Source: Pseudolactococcus piscium (GTDB lineage: Bacteria > Bacillota > Bacilli > Lactobacillales > Streptococcaceae). Taken from it: a stretch of 64,000 bases of DNA. Below the pieces are notes generated by a model. The model was not told where the DNA came from. It made no database searches and saw nothing but the letters and a program-made list of their open reading frames with translations. A program made the translations under genes and the position numbers. The DNA lies in assembly GCF_002441695.1 (NCBI RefSeq), contig NZ_JXJW01000003.1, positions 62,001 to 126,000 on the forward strand, given 5' to 3'. Positions 1-9,467 of this stretch are shown in pieces (the stretch's first letter is position 1; each line of letters begins with the position of its first letter).

Positions 1-1627
1 GACTGTTTCTCAGATTTTTGATCAGGGGAAATGGATGGTGCTGTGCGCTTTAGGCTCGCTTGCAGCAGCAATCGTCGTCGGCTATTTTGCGGCTCGTGTT
101 GCAGCAGGTCTGTCACGAACGCTTCGTCACGACGTCTACCATCAGGTATCTGAGTACTCGATGGCGGAGATCAATCAATTTTCAACAGCTAGTTTGATAA
201 CTCGCTCGACAAATGATATTACACAAGTGCAAATGTTTGTTGCCATGGGCTTACAGCTCATTATAAAAGCGCCAATTACAGCAGTATGGGCCATTTTTAA
301 GATTGCAGATAAGTCTTGGGAATGGACGACAGCGCTAGGTGTTGCGGTACTATTTATCTTGGTTGCCATTAGTATTATCGTCACCCTTGCCATGCCAAGA
401 TTTAAGATTATCCAAAAGTTAACGGATAAATTGAACTCGGTTACCCGAGAAAATTTGACAGGGATTCATGTTGTACGTGCCTATAATGCAGAAGGCTATC
501 AAACAGAAAAATTTGAACGTGCGAATGCGGATATCACATCAACAAATTTATTTATTCAACGCGTCATGGCCTTCATGATGCCCATGATGTCGATGGTTTC
601 ATCAGGCCTTTCAGTTGCTGTTTATCTGATTGGTGCGACGATCATCAAAAATGCAGCGATTGGTACACCAGGGAATTCTCCACGGATTAATTTATTTTCT
701 GATATGGTCGTCTTTACGTCTTATGGGATGCAAGTCGTGATGGCCTTCATGATGCTGACGATGATTTTCATCATGATGCCACGTGCTAATGTGTCTGCTG
801 GCCGGATTAATGAGGTGATCGATACAGACTCATCTATCAAAAACGGTACGAAAGATGGCGATGCTGCAACAGAAGTTGGGACAGTTGAGTTTAAGAACGT
901 CTACTTCCAATATGCAGATGCTTCTGAACATGTCATCGAAGGCATATCTTTTAAGGCAAATAAAGGGGAAACTGTCGCCTTTATCGGCTCTACAGGCTCT
1001 GGTAAATCCACATTAATTAATCTTATTCCGCGTTACTATGATGTCACAGCAGGTCAAGTATTGGTTGATGGTGTCAATGTTAAGGACTATACGGAAAATG
1101 CCCTACATAATAAAATGGGCTTTATCCCGCAAAAACCAGTCATGTTTAATGGGACGATTCGATCAAACTTGGCATTTGGGACAAATGCAGGTGGTGACTT
1201 AACGGATGATGCCCTTATGTCAGCAGTCCGTCTTGCACAAGCAGAAGAATTTGTCACAAAAAATGAAAAGGGCTTGGATGCTGAAATTTCACAAGGTGGG
1301 CTCAACCTTTCTGGTGGTCAAAAACAACGCCTTGCAATTGCGCGTGCCTTAGCACGTCGACCAGAGATTCTGGTATTTGATGATAGTTTCTCAGCACTGG
1401 ATTATAAGACTGACCGTGTTTTACGGGATACCTTGAACCGCGAAACTGCAGAGACGACAAAATTAATTGTCGCACAGCGTATTGGGACGATTATTGATGC
1501 AGATCAAATTATTGTGTTGGACAAAGGTAAGGTAGTTGGTCATGGGACACATACTGAACTGTTAGCAAGCAATCCAGTCTACCAAGAAATTGCTTATTCA
1601 CAACTATCTAAGGAGGAGTTAGCCTAA
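1..1627 (+). CDS. ABC exporter half-transporter, subunit 1 (5' end outside window)
   Basis: Membrane-spanning plus ATP-binding half-transporter. The open frame runs in from before base 1, so the first Met seen (base 35) is internal and part of the first membrane helix is missing. The nucleotide-binding domain has Walker A GSTGSGKST (about 985-1011), a canonical LSGGQ signature (about 1306-1320) and a Walker B ending FDDS (about 1376-1387), where the catalytic Glu is Asp. The switch His is Gln (VAQR instead of IAHR). It overlaps the next gene by one base. The missing Glu here and the degenerate signature in the partner fit a heterodimeric exporter with one working ATP site, of the LmrCD or TM287/288 type. 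Substrate unknown; multidrug export is inference. Confidence 0.93.
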   Translation, partial: TVSQIFDQGKWMVLCALGSLAAAIVVGYFAARVAAGLSRTLRHDVYHQVSEYSMAEINQFSTASLITRSTNDITQVQMFVAMGLQLIIKAPITAVWAIFKIADKSWEWTTALGVAVLFILVAISIIVTLAMPRFKIIQKLTDKLNSVTRENLTGIHVVRAYNAEGYQTEKFERANADITSTNLFIQRVMAFMMPMMSMVSSGLSVAVYLIGATIIKNAAIGTPGNSPRINLFSDMVVFTSYGMQVVMAFMMLTMIFIMMPRANVSAGRINEVIDTDSSIKNGTKDGDAATEVGTVEFKNVYFQYADASEHVIEGISFKANKGETVAFIGSTGSGKSTLINLIPRYYDVTAGQVLVDGVNVKDYTENALHNKMGFIPQKPVMFNGTIRSNLAFGTNAGGDLTDDALMSAVRLAQAEEFVTKNEKGLDAEISQGGLNLSGGQKQRLAIARALARRPEILVFDDSFSALDYKTDRVLRDTLNRETAETTKLIVAQRIGTIIDADQIIVLDKGKVVGHGTHTELLASNPVYQEIAYSQLSKEELA

Positions 1628-3492
1628 TGAGTACTGAAACACAGACGTCTAGACGGCCTGCGGGTCGTGGATTTGGTCCCGGACGCGGTCTTGGTCGCGG
1701 TGGCGAAAAACCTAAGAATATCAAAAAAGCATTATCTGATTTATTGAAATATGTTAAGCCATGGTATGGTGGTATTTTGGTTGCGGCGATTGCAGCATGT
1801 GGTGGTGCTTATCTGACCATCATAGGTCCGGATAGATTGTCAGAAATAACCAATAAAATCATCAGTGGCCTACAAGCCAGTTTTATTCCTAAAGGCCATC
1901 CAGGTCATGGTGATATCGACTTGGATAAAATCATGTCGATTGGGATGTTACTGATTGCTTTTTATGTCGGATCTGCTATTTTGAGTTATAGTCAAGGCTT
2001 CATCATGGCAACAGTCACGCAGCGTGCCTCTAAGAAGTTACGCCAGGATATTTCAACAAAGATCAACAAACTACCGCTGCGTTATTTTGATGGTCATCCT
2101 TATGGGGATACCTTATCACGTGTGACCAACGATGTCGATGCCATTAGCCAAGCGCTTAACCAATCAGTTGGTAGTTTAGTCTCAGCGCTTACCCTATTCT
2201 TTGGCTCAATCATCATGATGTTTAAAACAAATATCCAGATGAGCTTGACTGCCATCGCAACAACAGCCATCGGATTTGGCCTTATGATATTAATCATGAG
2301 TAAATCTCAAAAATTCTTTAATGCCCAACAAAGTGGGCTGGGAGAAGTCAATGGCTTTGTTGAGGAAATTTTCTCAGGCCATAATATGGTTAAGGTATCA
2401 AATGCTGACAAAGAAAAACAAGATGAATTTGATGCCATTAATGAACGCTTATACAACTCTGTCTGGAAATCACAGTTTCTATCAGGTTTGATGATGCCAA
2501 TCATGCAATTTATCGGTAACTTTGGCTATGCTGCGGTCTGTTTAGTAGGTGCTGTATTAGCGATCGATGGTAAAATCGAATTTGGCGTTATCGTTGCCTT
2601 CATGATTTATATTCGTCTCTTCACACAACCGCTGACGCAAATTGCCCAAGCAGTGACGTCTTTGCAATCTGCAGGTGCAGCCTCTGAACGTATTTTTGCC
2701 TTCTTAGCAGAAGATGAACTAGCCGATGAAACAGGCAAAGCAACAGTATTACCTAATCCTAAGGGAGCTGTCGAATTTCAAAATGTTCACTTTGGCTATA
2801 ATGAAGATCGCGTCATCATTAACGACTTTTCAGCTAAGGCTGAACCGGGTCAAAAAATCGCCATCGTAGGCCCTACTGGAGCTGGTAAATCTACCATGGT
2901 TAACCTGCTCATGAGATTCTATGACACGACTTCTGGACAAATCATCATCGACGGTACGCCAATTAAAGAGATTACGCGTGAAGCTGTTCATGATCAATTT
3001 TCGATGGTCTTACAAGATACGTGGTTATTTGAAGGTACAGTTAAAGAGAATTTGATCTACAACCAAGCGAATGTCAGCGATAAACAAGTCGTTGATGCTG
3101 CCAAAGCAGTTGGTATTGATCACTTCATTAATACCCTACCAAACGGCTATGATTCCATGTTGAAAGACGCGGATGAGTTATCTGTTGGGGAACGTCAACT
3201 CTTAACGATTGCGCGTGCTCTCTTAAAAGATGCACCGATGTTAATTTTGGATGAAGCGACTTCTTCAGTGGATACGCGGACAGAAGAGCTCATTCAAAAA
3301 GCGATGGATAAGTTAATGGAAGGTCGAACAAGTTTTGTTATCGCCCATAGACTGTCTACCATCAAGAATGCCGATTTAATTTTGGTAATGAAAGATGGGG
3401 ATATCATCGAAAGTGGTGACCACAAAGCCTTGCTTGCCCAAGATGGCTTTTATGCTGATCTATATAATTCACAATTTGAGCGTGTTGCTTAA
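1627..3492 (+). CDS. ABC exporter half-transporter, subunit 2
   Basis: Partner of the preceding gene; start and stop codons overlap (TAATGA). The 621-aa protein begins with a Gly/Arg-rich cytoplasmic tail of about 35 residues, then six predicted membrane helices and a nucleotide-binding domain. Walker A is GPTGAGKST (about 2872-2898) and Walker B is LILDEATSS with the catalytic Glu. The switch His is present (IAHR). The signature is degenerate, LSVGE instead of LSGGQ. Read with subunit 1, this protein carries the catalytic Glu of the working site, and its poor signature faces the Asp-type Walker B of the partner. A likely function is drug or lipid-like substrate export. Confidence 0.93.
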   Translation: MSTETQTSRRPAGRGFGPGRGLGRGGEKPKNIKKALSDLLKYVKPWYGGILVAAIAACGGAYLTIIGPDRLSEITNKIISGLQASFIPKGHPGHGDIDLDKIMSIGMLLIAFYVGSAILSYSQGFIMATVTQRASKKLRQDISTKINKLPLRYFDGHPYGDTLSRVTNDVDAISQALNQSVGSLVSALTLFFGSIIMMFKTNIQMSLTAIATTAIGFGLMILIMSKSQKFFNAQQSGLGEVNGFVEEIFSGHNMVKVSNADKEKQDEFDAINERLYNSVWKSQFLSGLMMPIMQFIGNFGYAAVCLVGAVLAIDGKIEFGVIVAFMIYIRLFTQPLTQIAQAVTSLQSAGAASERIFAFLAEDELADETGKATVLPNPKGAVEFQNVHFGYNEDRVIINDFSAKAEPGQKIAIVGPTGAGKSTMVNLLMRFYDTTSGQIIIDGTPIKEITREAVHDQFSMVLQDTWLFEGTVKENLIYNQANVSDKQVVDAAKAVGIDHFINTLPNGYDSMLKDADELSVGERQLLTIARALLKDAPMLILDEATSSVDTRTEELIQKAMDKLMEGRTSFVIAHRLSTIKNADLILVMKDGDIIESGDHKALLAQDGFYADLYNSQFERVA

Positions 3493-3496
3493 ACTT

Positions 3497-3536
3497 AAAA
3501 CCCCTAAATTAGCCAGATAGCTAACTTAGGGGTTTT
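3497..3536 (+). terminator. Intrinsic terminator of ABC exporter operon
   Basis: AAAACCCCTAAATTAG pairs with CTAACTTAGGGGTTTT across an 8-base loop. The symmetrical A and T tracts would let it also serve the converging nitroreductase gene. Confidence 0.85.
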
Positions 3537-3575
3537 ATGATTTGTGATCAGTTGAAACTAAGCTAGCAGCGGTAA

Positions 3576-4313
3576 TCAAGTCAAACTAAAGCCTTGTTTC
3601 TTTAGAAAATCAGCGATCTCAGGACGTCTAATCGTTTGAAAAAATGCAATATTTTGTTGTGACCAAGAACTCGTCTTTTGATTTGTCTCTCTGTCAGCAT
3701 AATAGGCTTTGCTTAAGTCGTCATACTCACTTAGGTCAGCAAATTGTGCTGTTGGATAGCTGTTCTCGCTAACTTGGTTTTTAGCTAGCAATCTAGGCTT
3801 AACCTTATTTTTGCTATTTGGTATGCCGATTGTTAAGCCAAATAAGGGGAGTGTGTACTTAGGTAGGTTTAGGAGGTCGGCTACTTTTTCGACATCATTG
3901 CGAATACCGCCGATATAGCAGATACCCAAATCCATTGCTTCAGCTGCAACAACCATATTTTGGGCGGCGATTGTGGTATCGACGATGCTAACGAGCAAAG
4001 ATTCCATATTTGATAGACCATCTAACGATCTGCCCTGTTTAGTGAGTAAGGTTGATTGGCGATATAAATCAGCTACAAATACGTAAAATGCGCCTGTTTG
4101 TTTGACGTAGGTTGCACTCTCAGTAATATCAGCTAACTGCGTTCTAAGTGTCATATCTGTGATCTCTATGATTGAAAATGATTGTACAAAATGAGAAGAT
4201 GAGGCGCTACGCGCTGCGAGACTTAGTTGTGCTTTGATTTCAGCTGATAATGGGATATCCTTGAAATCTCTGACAGAAACGTGTTCTGTTAAATTGGGTA
4301 TGCTATGTGTCAT
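3576..4313 (-). CDS. NAD(P)H-dependent flavin nitroreductase (NfsA/NfrA type)
   Basis: 245-aa protein of the nitroreductase superfamily, NfsA/FRP-like by length and layout. Near the N-terminus it has SVRDFKD, the usual FMN-phosphate-binding R-x-F/Y region; a second conserved stretch around residues 115-135 ends in AMDLGICYIGG. Expected activity is two-electron reduction of quinones, nitro compounds or flavins with NAD(P)H in the cytoplasm. It is divergent from an HxlR-type regulator 110 bases away. That pairing resembles the Bacillus HypR-HypO arrangement, where the regulator senses disulfide or electrophile stress. The start is supported by GGAGGA upstream on the minus strand. Exact substrate unknown. 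Confidence 0.9.
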   Translation of the reverse strand: MTHSIPNLTEHVSVRDFKDIPLSAEIKAQLSLAARSASSSHFVQSFSIIEITDMTLRTQLADITESATYVKQTGAFYVFVADLYRQSTLLTKQGRSLDGLSNMESLLVSIVDTTIAAQNMVVAAEAMDLGICYIGGIRNDVEKVADLLNLPKYTLPLFGLTIGIPNSKNKVKPRLLAKNQVSENSYPTAQFADLSEYDDLSKAYYADRETNQKTSSWSQQNIAFFQTIRRPEIADFLKKQGFSLT

Positions 4314-4345
4314 GATATATTCCTCCTATATAATGGTGTAATCTT

Positions 4346-4374
4346 AGTATAAAGTTATTGTATAATAGATGCAA
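4346..4374 (-). promoter_or_regulatory. Promoter of nitroreductase gene, overlapping hxlR-side promoter
   Basis: On the minus strand TTGCAT, 17 bases, then TATACT. A TATAAT at 4361-4366 on the plus strand probably serves the divergent regulator, so the two promoters overlap and one bound regulator could control both. Confidence 0.6.
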
Positions 4375-4423
4375 TACTGTTTAAAAAGATACTACCCCCG
4401 TGGCATAAAAAATAAGGAGAAGC

Positions 4424-4768
4424 ATGAGAAAAACATACCAACACATGATTAAGTGTCACTGTGATGCAGCTAATACCCTCGCCATAATCGGTGGCAAATG
4501 GAAGTTGCTACTGCTCAATCATCTTTTGGAAGGTGAAAGAGGGTTTAATGAGTTAAGCCGCTTATTAAAGGGGATTACACCGCATACCTTAAGCAAGGAT
4601 TTAAAAGAGTTGATTGAAGATGGGCTAGTTGTCAAAACAATCCTACAAGAGATGCCACCAAAAACAAGTTATGCCCTAACGGATAAAGGAAGAGAATTAG
4701 ACCTCATTCTGAGAGAAATTAAAAAGTTTGGTCATAAATATCCGATTCAGCTGGCTAAGGAAGATTAG
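4424..4768 (+). CDS. HxlR-family winged-helix regulator
   Basis: 114-aa MarR/DUF24 (HxlR) family regulator. Family hallmarks are the IIGGKWKLLLL helix near residues 21-31, the FNELSRLLKGITPHTLSKDLKEL recognition region (described by its ends, about 45-67) and the wing leading into YALTDKG. Two Cys residues lie at the extreme N-terminus (C11 and C13), where many relatives carry the redox- or electrophile-sensing Cys. It is divergent from the nitroreductase and most likely controls it. SD AAGGAG lies 6 bases before ATG. The ligand is not predictable from sequence. Confidence 0.9.
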   Translation: MRKTYQHMIKCHCDAANTLAIIGGKWKLLLLNHLLEGERGFNELSRLLKGITPHTLSKDLKELIEDGLVVKTILQEMPPKTSYALTDKGRELDLILREIKKFGHKYPIQLAKED

Positions 4769-4830
4769 CCACAGTAAGTTTTGACATGTGACGCTTAAAG
4801 GTGTATCATCTAGTCAAAAAGGAGGCGCAT

Positions 4831-5130
4831 ATGTCAAATAAATTATCCTGGTTTTCAGGTGGGGGAGAGCGGTCGCAGGAGGCTGTTGTGATAATTGACG
4901 CTCTAGTCAGTGACTTAGCCAGTCAGCCTACTACTGAGCCGTTAAAACAGGTATTAAGCCACTACAGGGATGAGTTAGTGCAACGTGCGTCATCGGTACC
5001 GATGATTTTAAGTCGGATGAATTTGGATATAGCACGAACTCTAACACAAAATGGGATTGTCCTAACCACGTCGCAGTCCAGTCAGCTAAAAGCTATAACT
5101 GCCTTATCCAATATCAGATACGGCTATTAG
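4831..5130 (+). CDS. Enterocin A-type bacteriocin immunity protein (orphan)
   Basis: 99-aa soluble protein whose C-terminal half (VPMILSRMNLDIARTLTQNG) fits the EntA_Immun family, four-helix proteins that protect against pediocin-like class IIa bacteriocins acting on the mannose PTS. The start at 4831 was chosen over an upstream in-frame GTG because AAGGAGG sits 6 bases before it. No bacteriocin precursor with a GG leader and no dedicated transporter is visible nearby, so it looks like an orphan immunity gene. A role in tolerance to competitors' bacteriocins is inference from the family. Confidence 0.8.
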   Translation: MSNKLSWFSGGGERSQEAVVIIDALVSDLASQPTTEPLKQVLSHYRDELVQRASSVPMILSRMNLDIARTLTQNGIVLTTSQSSQLKAITALSNIRYGY

Positions 5131-5199
5131 TCAGGTTTAAGTGAAGATATGGTGGGGTTTTATTGTTAGTCAAATTTTTAGTATTTTATCACAGAATAC

Positions 5200-5228
5200 T
5201 TTACAAATGCTAATTTTTAAGTTACAAT
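5200..5228 (+). promoter_or_regulatory. Promoter of M-box/mgtA transcript
   Basis: TTTACA, 17 bases, TACAAT, placed about 35 bases upstream of the first conserved M-box segment. Confidence 0.75.
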
Positions 5229-5261
5229 TAGCCTGTAATACCTATAAAAATTAAATAATCA

Positions 5262-5418
5262 TTGTTAGATGAGGCTCCTATACTGGAAATATGCTACTGC
5301 CGCGAAATGTCGAGAGACGCCAAGCTGGTCAAACAAAATAAATCGTGAAGGTTTATTTCAATGTAGCTAGAAGAATTTCTTACGCCGTATAGTGCTAAAG
5401 TTCAACGATAGGCTAATG
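5262..5418 (+). promoter_or_regulatory. M-box (ykoK) Mg2+ riboswitch
   Basis: Contains the conserved M-box blocks in order: TGAGGCTCCTATAC (about 5269-5282), GCTACTGCCGCGAAA, GTCGAGAGACGCCAAGCTGG with GTCAAACA following, TGTAGCTA and ATAGTGCTAAAGTTCAACGA. It lies upstream of an MgtA-type Mg2+ ATPase and just before a strong terminator, the classic arrangement. Known behaviour of the class: Mg2+ binding favours termination, low Mg2+ lets transcription pass into the transporter gene. The ends are approximate because the outer stem was judged by eye. Confidence 0.92.
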
Positions 5419-5435
5419 TGCGCTGATAAACGATC

Positions 5436-5480
5436 AAGGAATCTGGGCACCAACTTATTGTTGGTGCCCAGATTCCTTTT
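5436..5480 (+). terminator. Riboswitch expression-platform terminator
   Basis: A 19-bp perfect stem (AAGGAATCTGGGCACCAAC with its complement) around TTATT, followed by a T-rich tract. It lies 240 bases before mgtA and directly after the M-box aptamer. Its great stability suggests a tightly closed default state at high Mg2+. Confidence 0.93.
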
Positions 5481-5719
5481 ATTTTGCATGATGATCTTGT
5501 GAGGTGCCGATTGTATGATCCAGCTGAACACACCCTCATACAAAATAAAGTTGCCTGTTGCCCAAGCCGATTTTTAAACTGCTAAGACAATGATTCAAGG
5601 AAAGAAAAAGGTGCTAACGGCCATCATTTTCTAGGGCATAAAAAGTGGTTTGTCTTGTTTTGACAGAGAACCACATATTATTGTCTAGGATAGGCTAGTT
5701 AGCAGCTAAGAGGTCTAAA
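5481..5719 (+). other. mgtA leader downstream of riboswitch terminator
   Basis: 239 bases with no convincing gene. A 20-codon ATG frame near 5516 has no good ribosome site. A modest ribosome site (AGAGG) precedes the mgtA start. No second promoter was recognised. Confidence 0.4.
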
Positions 5720-8293
5720 ATGGAAAAAAAGACAAAAGCATTTGAATTACAACAACTTGCCTTGCAATCGACAAAGCAATTGTATGAAGCTTATACGACG
5801 TCCTCAGACGGGTTAACAGCTTCTGAAGCCAAAGCTCGCTTGGAAAACTTTGGTATGAATATTGTCGCCGCTCAAAATCCGATACCTGCTTGGAAAATTT
5901 GGCTGAATGCGCTAAAAGATCCCTTTGTTATCGTCTTATTGCTATTGGCATTTGTATCTGTTATAACCAATGATTACGAAGCTGCTCTTGTCATGAGCTT
6001 GATGGTCATTTGTTCCGTATCTATCAGTTTTTATCAAGAATACGCGAGTCAAAAGACTAGCATCAACTTGCGTGAGATGATTGAAAACACGGCAGCAGTA
6101 ATCCGTGATGGTCAGCAACAAGAAATCCCTATGGATGAGGTTGTACCTGGAGATATCGTTAAGTTGCATACAGGGGATATGATCCCAGCAGATGGCGTTT
6201 TATTAACATCAAATGACTTATTCATCAACCAAAGCTCATTAACAGGTGAGTCTCTACCAGTCGAAAAATTGCCACTCATAGAGAATAATCAAGATGCCTT
6301 CTCTAAGAAATCAGCTGTTGATTTACCCAATCTTTTATTCATGGGAACAGATGTCCTTAGTGGGCAAGGCTTGATTCTCATCTTAAAAACTGGACAAGCA
6401 ACCTTCTTCGGTGATATTGCGCAAAGCGCGACAGGTAGCAAGGCTGATACGGCATTTGAAGTTGGACTGAAAAAAGTCAGTGCGCTACTCTTAAAAATGA
6501 TTGCGATTTTATTTCCGGTTGTTTTTGTTCTGAATGTGTTTACAAAACATGATGTGAGTAATGCCTTTTTCTTTGCGATTGCTGTAGCGGTAGGGCTAAC
6601 ACCTGAGATGCTACCGATGATTGTCAACTCAAACTTGGCAAAAGGTGCGCAAAGACTGGCTAAAGAAAAAGTCATCGTCAAAAAATTGTCAGCGATTCAA
6701 AATCTAGGTGCGATGGATATTCTGTGTACGGATAAGACGGGTACGATTACAGAAGACCGTGTTGTCCTCATGCACTATGTTGATCCTTTTGGCAATGAAA
6801 ATGAAGCAGTACTGAATTATGCTTATCTTAATTCTAAATATCAAACAGGCTGGCGGAACCTGATGGATGTGGCTGTGCTGGATTATTTTTCAAGAGAAAA
6901 AAAACAACTCCCTTTTGAGAATATCAGTAAAATCGATGAAATTCCTTTTGATTTTTCACGTCGTCGCTTATCTGTAGCCTTGTCTATAGCGGCTGAAAAA
7001 GTGATGATTACTAAAGGGGCCGTTGAAGAAATGGCTGAGGTTTGTGATTCAGTACTCATCAATGGTGAAAAAATAGCCTTAACACCGGAGCTTATTGAGC
7101 AGATGAAGGCTGTGAATATTAAAATGAATCAAGATGGCATGCGTGTCATCACAGTCGCACAAAAATCAATTCAAAGTGATACGATTAACATCTCAGATGA
7201 AAAAGAGTTGACAATTCTAGGCTTTATTGGATTTTTAGATCCAGCAAAAGCATCAGCTATCACAGCAATTTCATCATTACAGGCACATGGTGTCACCGTA
7301 AAAGTACTAACTGGAGATAATGCAATCGTTGCACAAAAAGTCTGTGTGGATGTTGGCATTAATGCGGAACACTATCTTTTAGGGACTGATATCGATCAAA
7401 TGAGTGATGCAGTATTGCTAGATCAAGCTGAGCGTGTTCACTTATTTGCTAAGTTAAATCCGATGCAAAAAGAGCGCGTGATCAAGTTACTTAAGCAAAA
7501 TGGTCATACAGTCGGTTTCATGGGAGATGGCATCAATGATGCCCCTTCTTTAAGAACGGCAGATGTCGGGATTTCAGTAGATACTGCTGCAGATATTACC
7601 AAAGATGCCAGTACAATCATCCTGCTAGAAAAAAGTCTAGAAGTCTTAGAAGTAGGTGTGCAAGAAGGACGCCGTGTCTTTGTCAACATGATGAAGTATA
7701 TCAAGATAACCCTCAGTTCAAATTTCGGGAACGTCTTCTCTATTCTGATTGCTAGCGCCTTCTTACCCTTCTTAGCGATGCTATCCATGCAACTTTTAGT
7801 GCAAAATCTAATCTATGATGTTGCCCAGTTAGCCATTCCATGGGATAACGTCGATCCGGAAGAAATCGAAAAGCCAGTGACTTGGAACATGAAAAATTTA
7901 GTTCATTTCACGGTCTTAATTGGTCCAGTCAGCTCAATTTTTGATGTCTTGACCTTTATCATTCTTTATTTTGGCTTTCACTATAACACGGTCGCTAGTC
8001 AAGGTGCCTTCCAAAGTGGCTGGTTTGCGGTTGGCTTGATTACGCAAACACTTGCACTTCACATCTTACGTACTAAGAAATTGCCTTTTATCAAGAGCCG
8101 AGCAAGTCTACCAGTCTTTGTCACAACAGGTGGTGTATTCATCGCAGGTGGGTTATTAAGCATGACGTCTCTCGGTCATTTCTTTGATTTAAAGCATCTC
8201 CCAGTAAATTATTGGCTAATCTTCCCGTTCATTATTATCGGGTATCTGATCGTGCTACAAGTTGCCAAAAGGATTTATCAAAAAAGTGCCTAA
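5720..8293 (+). CDS. mgtA: Magnesium-translocating P-type ATPase (MgtA/MgtB class P3B)
   Basis: 857-aa P-type ATPase that imports Mg2+ across the membrane using ATP. Motifs in order: N-terminal cation-ATPase domain; helices 1-2 around residues 65-115; actuator TGES near 175; helices 3-4 near 255-300; phosphorylation site DKTGT at about 338; hinge VKVLTGD near 532; GDGINDAP near 602; C-terminal membrane helices from about 665. The M4 region reads VGLTPEMLPM, as in MgtA/B rather than Ca2+ pumps. The M-box riboswitch upstream supports Mg2+ as the ion. It stands alone as its own transcription unit. Confidence 0.95.
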   Translation: MEKKTKAFELQQLALQSTKQLYEAYTTSSDGLTASEAKARLENFGMNIVAAQNPIPAWKIWLNALKDPFVIVLLLLAFVSVITNDYEAALVMSLMVICSVSISFYQEYASQKTSINLREMIENTAAVIRDGQQQEIPMDEVVPGDIVKLHTGDMIPADGVLLTSNDLFINQSSLTGESLPVEKLPLIENNQDAFSKKSAVDLPNLLFMGTDVLSGQGLILILKTGQATFFGDIAQSATGSKADTAFEVGLKKVSALLLKMIAILFPVVFVLNVFTKHDVSNAFFFAIAVAVGLTPEMLPMIVNSNLAKGAQRLAKEKVIVKKLSAIQNLGAMDILCTDKTGTITEDRVVLMHYVDPFGNENEAVLNYAYLNSKYQTGWRNLMDVAVLDYFSREKKQLPFENISKIDEIPFDFSRRRLSVALSIAAEKVMITKGAVEEMAEVCDSVLINGEKIALTPELIEQMKAVNIKMNQDGMRVITVAQKSIQSDTINISDEKELTILGFIGFLDPAKASAITAISSLQAHGVTVKVLTGDNAIVAQKVCVDVGINAEHYLLGTDIDQMSDAVLLDQAERVHLFAKLNPMQKERVIKLLKQNGHTVGFMGDGINDAPSLRTADVGISVDTAADITKDASTIILLEKSLEVLEVGVQEGRRVFVNMMKYIKITLSSNFGNVFSILIASAFLPFLAMLSMQLLVQNLIYDVAQLAIPWDNVDPEEIEKPVTWNMKNLVHFTVLIGPVSSIFDVLTFIILYFGFHYNTVASQGAFQSGWFAVGLITQTLALHILRTKKLPFIKSRASLPVFVTTGGVFIAGGLLSMTSLGHFFDLKHLPVNYWLIFPFIIIGYLIVLQVAKRIYQKSA

Positions 8294-8372
8294 ATCTTTA
8301 TTATAGAGGGCAAATTTGATATAATGACTACTGAAAGTAAATTCTTAAAAAGAAATCAAGAGGAAGTAATAC

Positions 8373-9308
8373 ATGTCTAAAATTTTAGTTTTTGGTCACC
8401 AAAATCCGGATACAGATGCGATTGGGTCATCTTATGCCTTTGCAGAGCTTTCGCGCTTGCGTGGCCTTGAGACGGCTGAAGTCGTTGCGCTTGGTGATGT
8501 AAATGAAGAAACTGCCTTTGCACTAGATTACTTTGGCGTACCAGCACCACGTGTTGTTACTTCTGCCAAAGCAGAAGGTGCTGATCAGGTGATTTTGACA
8601 GACCATAATGAATTCCAACAGTCTATCTCAGATATTCGCGATGTGACGATTTTAGGTGTTGTAGACCATCACCGTGTCGCGAACTTTGAAACGCAAGCAC
8701 CATTATTTATGATTTTGGAACCAGTTGGTTCGGCATCATCTATCGTTTATCGTCAGTTCAAAGCTGATGGTCGTGAGATTCCTAAAGCAACAGCGGGTTT
8801 GCTCTTGTCTGGCTTGATTTCAGATACTTTACTTCTAAAATCACCAACAACGCATGAAACAGATGTAAAAGTTGCTGAGGACTTGGCTAAAATCGCAGGT
8901 GTAGACCTTGAAACCTATGGCCTTGCCCTACTCAAAGCAGGGACTAATTTGGCGACAAAACCAGCCGACGTACTGATTGACATCGATGCCAAGACTTTTG
9001 AATTAAATGGTCACAGTGTGCGTGTTGCACAGGTCAATACCGTTGATATTCCTGAAGTGCTAGCGCGTCAGTCTGAAATTGAAACAGCAATTAAAACAGC
9101 AATGCAAGCTAATGCCTACTCCGATTTTGTCTTTATGATTACAGACATCGTCAATTCAAACTCTGAAATTTTAGCCCTAGGCCAAAATAGTGACAAGGTT
9201 GAAGCTGCGTTTAACTTTGAGCTAAAAGATAATCATGCTTTCTTGGCTGGTGCAGTCTCACGTAAAAAACAAGTAGTCCCACAATTAACCGAGTCATTTA
9301 GCAAATAA
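8373..9308 (+). CDS. ppaC: Manganese-dependent inorganic pyrophosphatase (family II)
   Basis: 311-aa cytoplasmic DHH-family enzyme that hydrolyses pyrophosphate to phosphate and so drives biosynthetic reactions. Conserved metal ligands are visible in [13 protein letters not shown] (residues 8-20), LTDHNE (about 75), VVDHHR (about 96-101) and the C-terminal [10 protein letters not shown] substrate-binding motif. Length matches the family (about 310). SD GAGGAAG precedes ATG by 8 bases. It is monocistronic, with a terminator following. Confidence 0.97.
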   Translation: MSKILVFGHQNPDTDAIGSSYAFAELSRLRGLETAEVVALGDVNEETAFALDYFGVPAPRVVTSAKAEGADQVILTDHNEFQQSISDIRDVTILGVVDHHRVANFETQAPLFMILEPVGSASSIVYRQFKADGREIPKATAGLLLSGLISDTLLLKSPTTHETDVKVAEDLAKIAGVDLETYGLALLKAGTNLATKPADVLIDIDAKTFELNGHSVRVAQVNTVDIPEVLARQSEIETAIKTAMQANAYSDFVFMITDIVNSNSEILALGQNSDKVEAAFNFELKDNHAFLAGAVSRKKQVVPQLTESFSK

Positions 9309-9352
9309 TAGTTTTCGATAGCTGCCTTAAATTTACTCAGCTATCATCATGT

Positions 9353-9405
9353 AAATAGGTGCGTATAAAAGCTACAGCAAGTGGCCTTATGTTCACCTAT
9401 TTTTT
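9353..9405 (+). terminator. Terminator after ppaC
   Basis: AAATAGGTG pairs with CACCTATTT, followed by more T. The long intervening loop can form a smaller inner stem. Confidence 0.55.
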
Positions 9406-9467
9406 GAATTTAGCCCCTATCATTCTAATTTTAAATATTATACAATAGCATTAAGGAGATTAATAAG

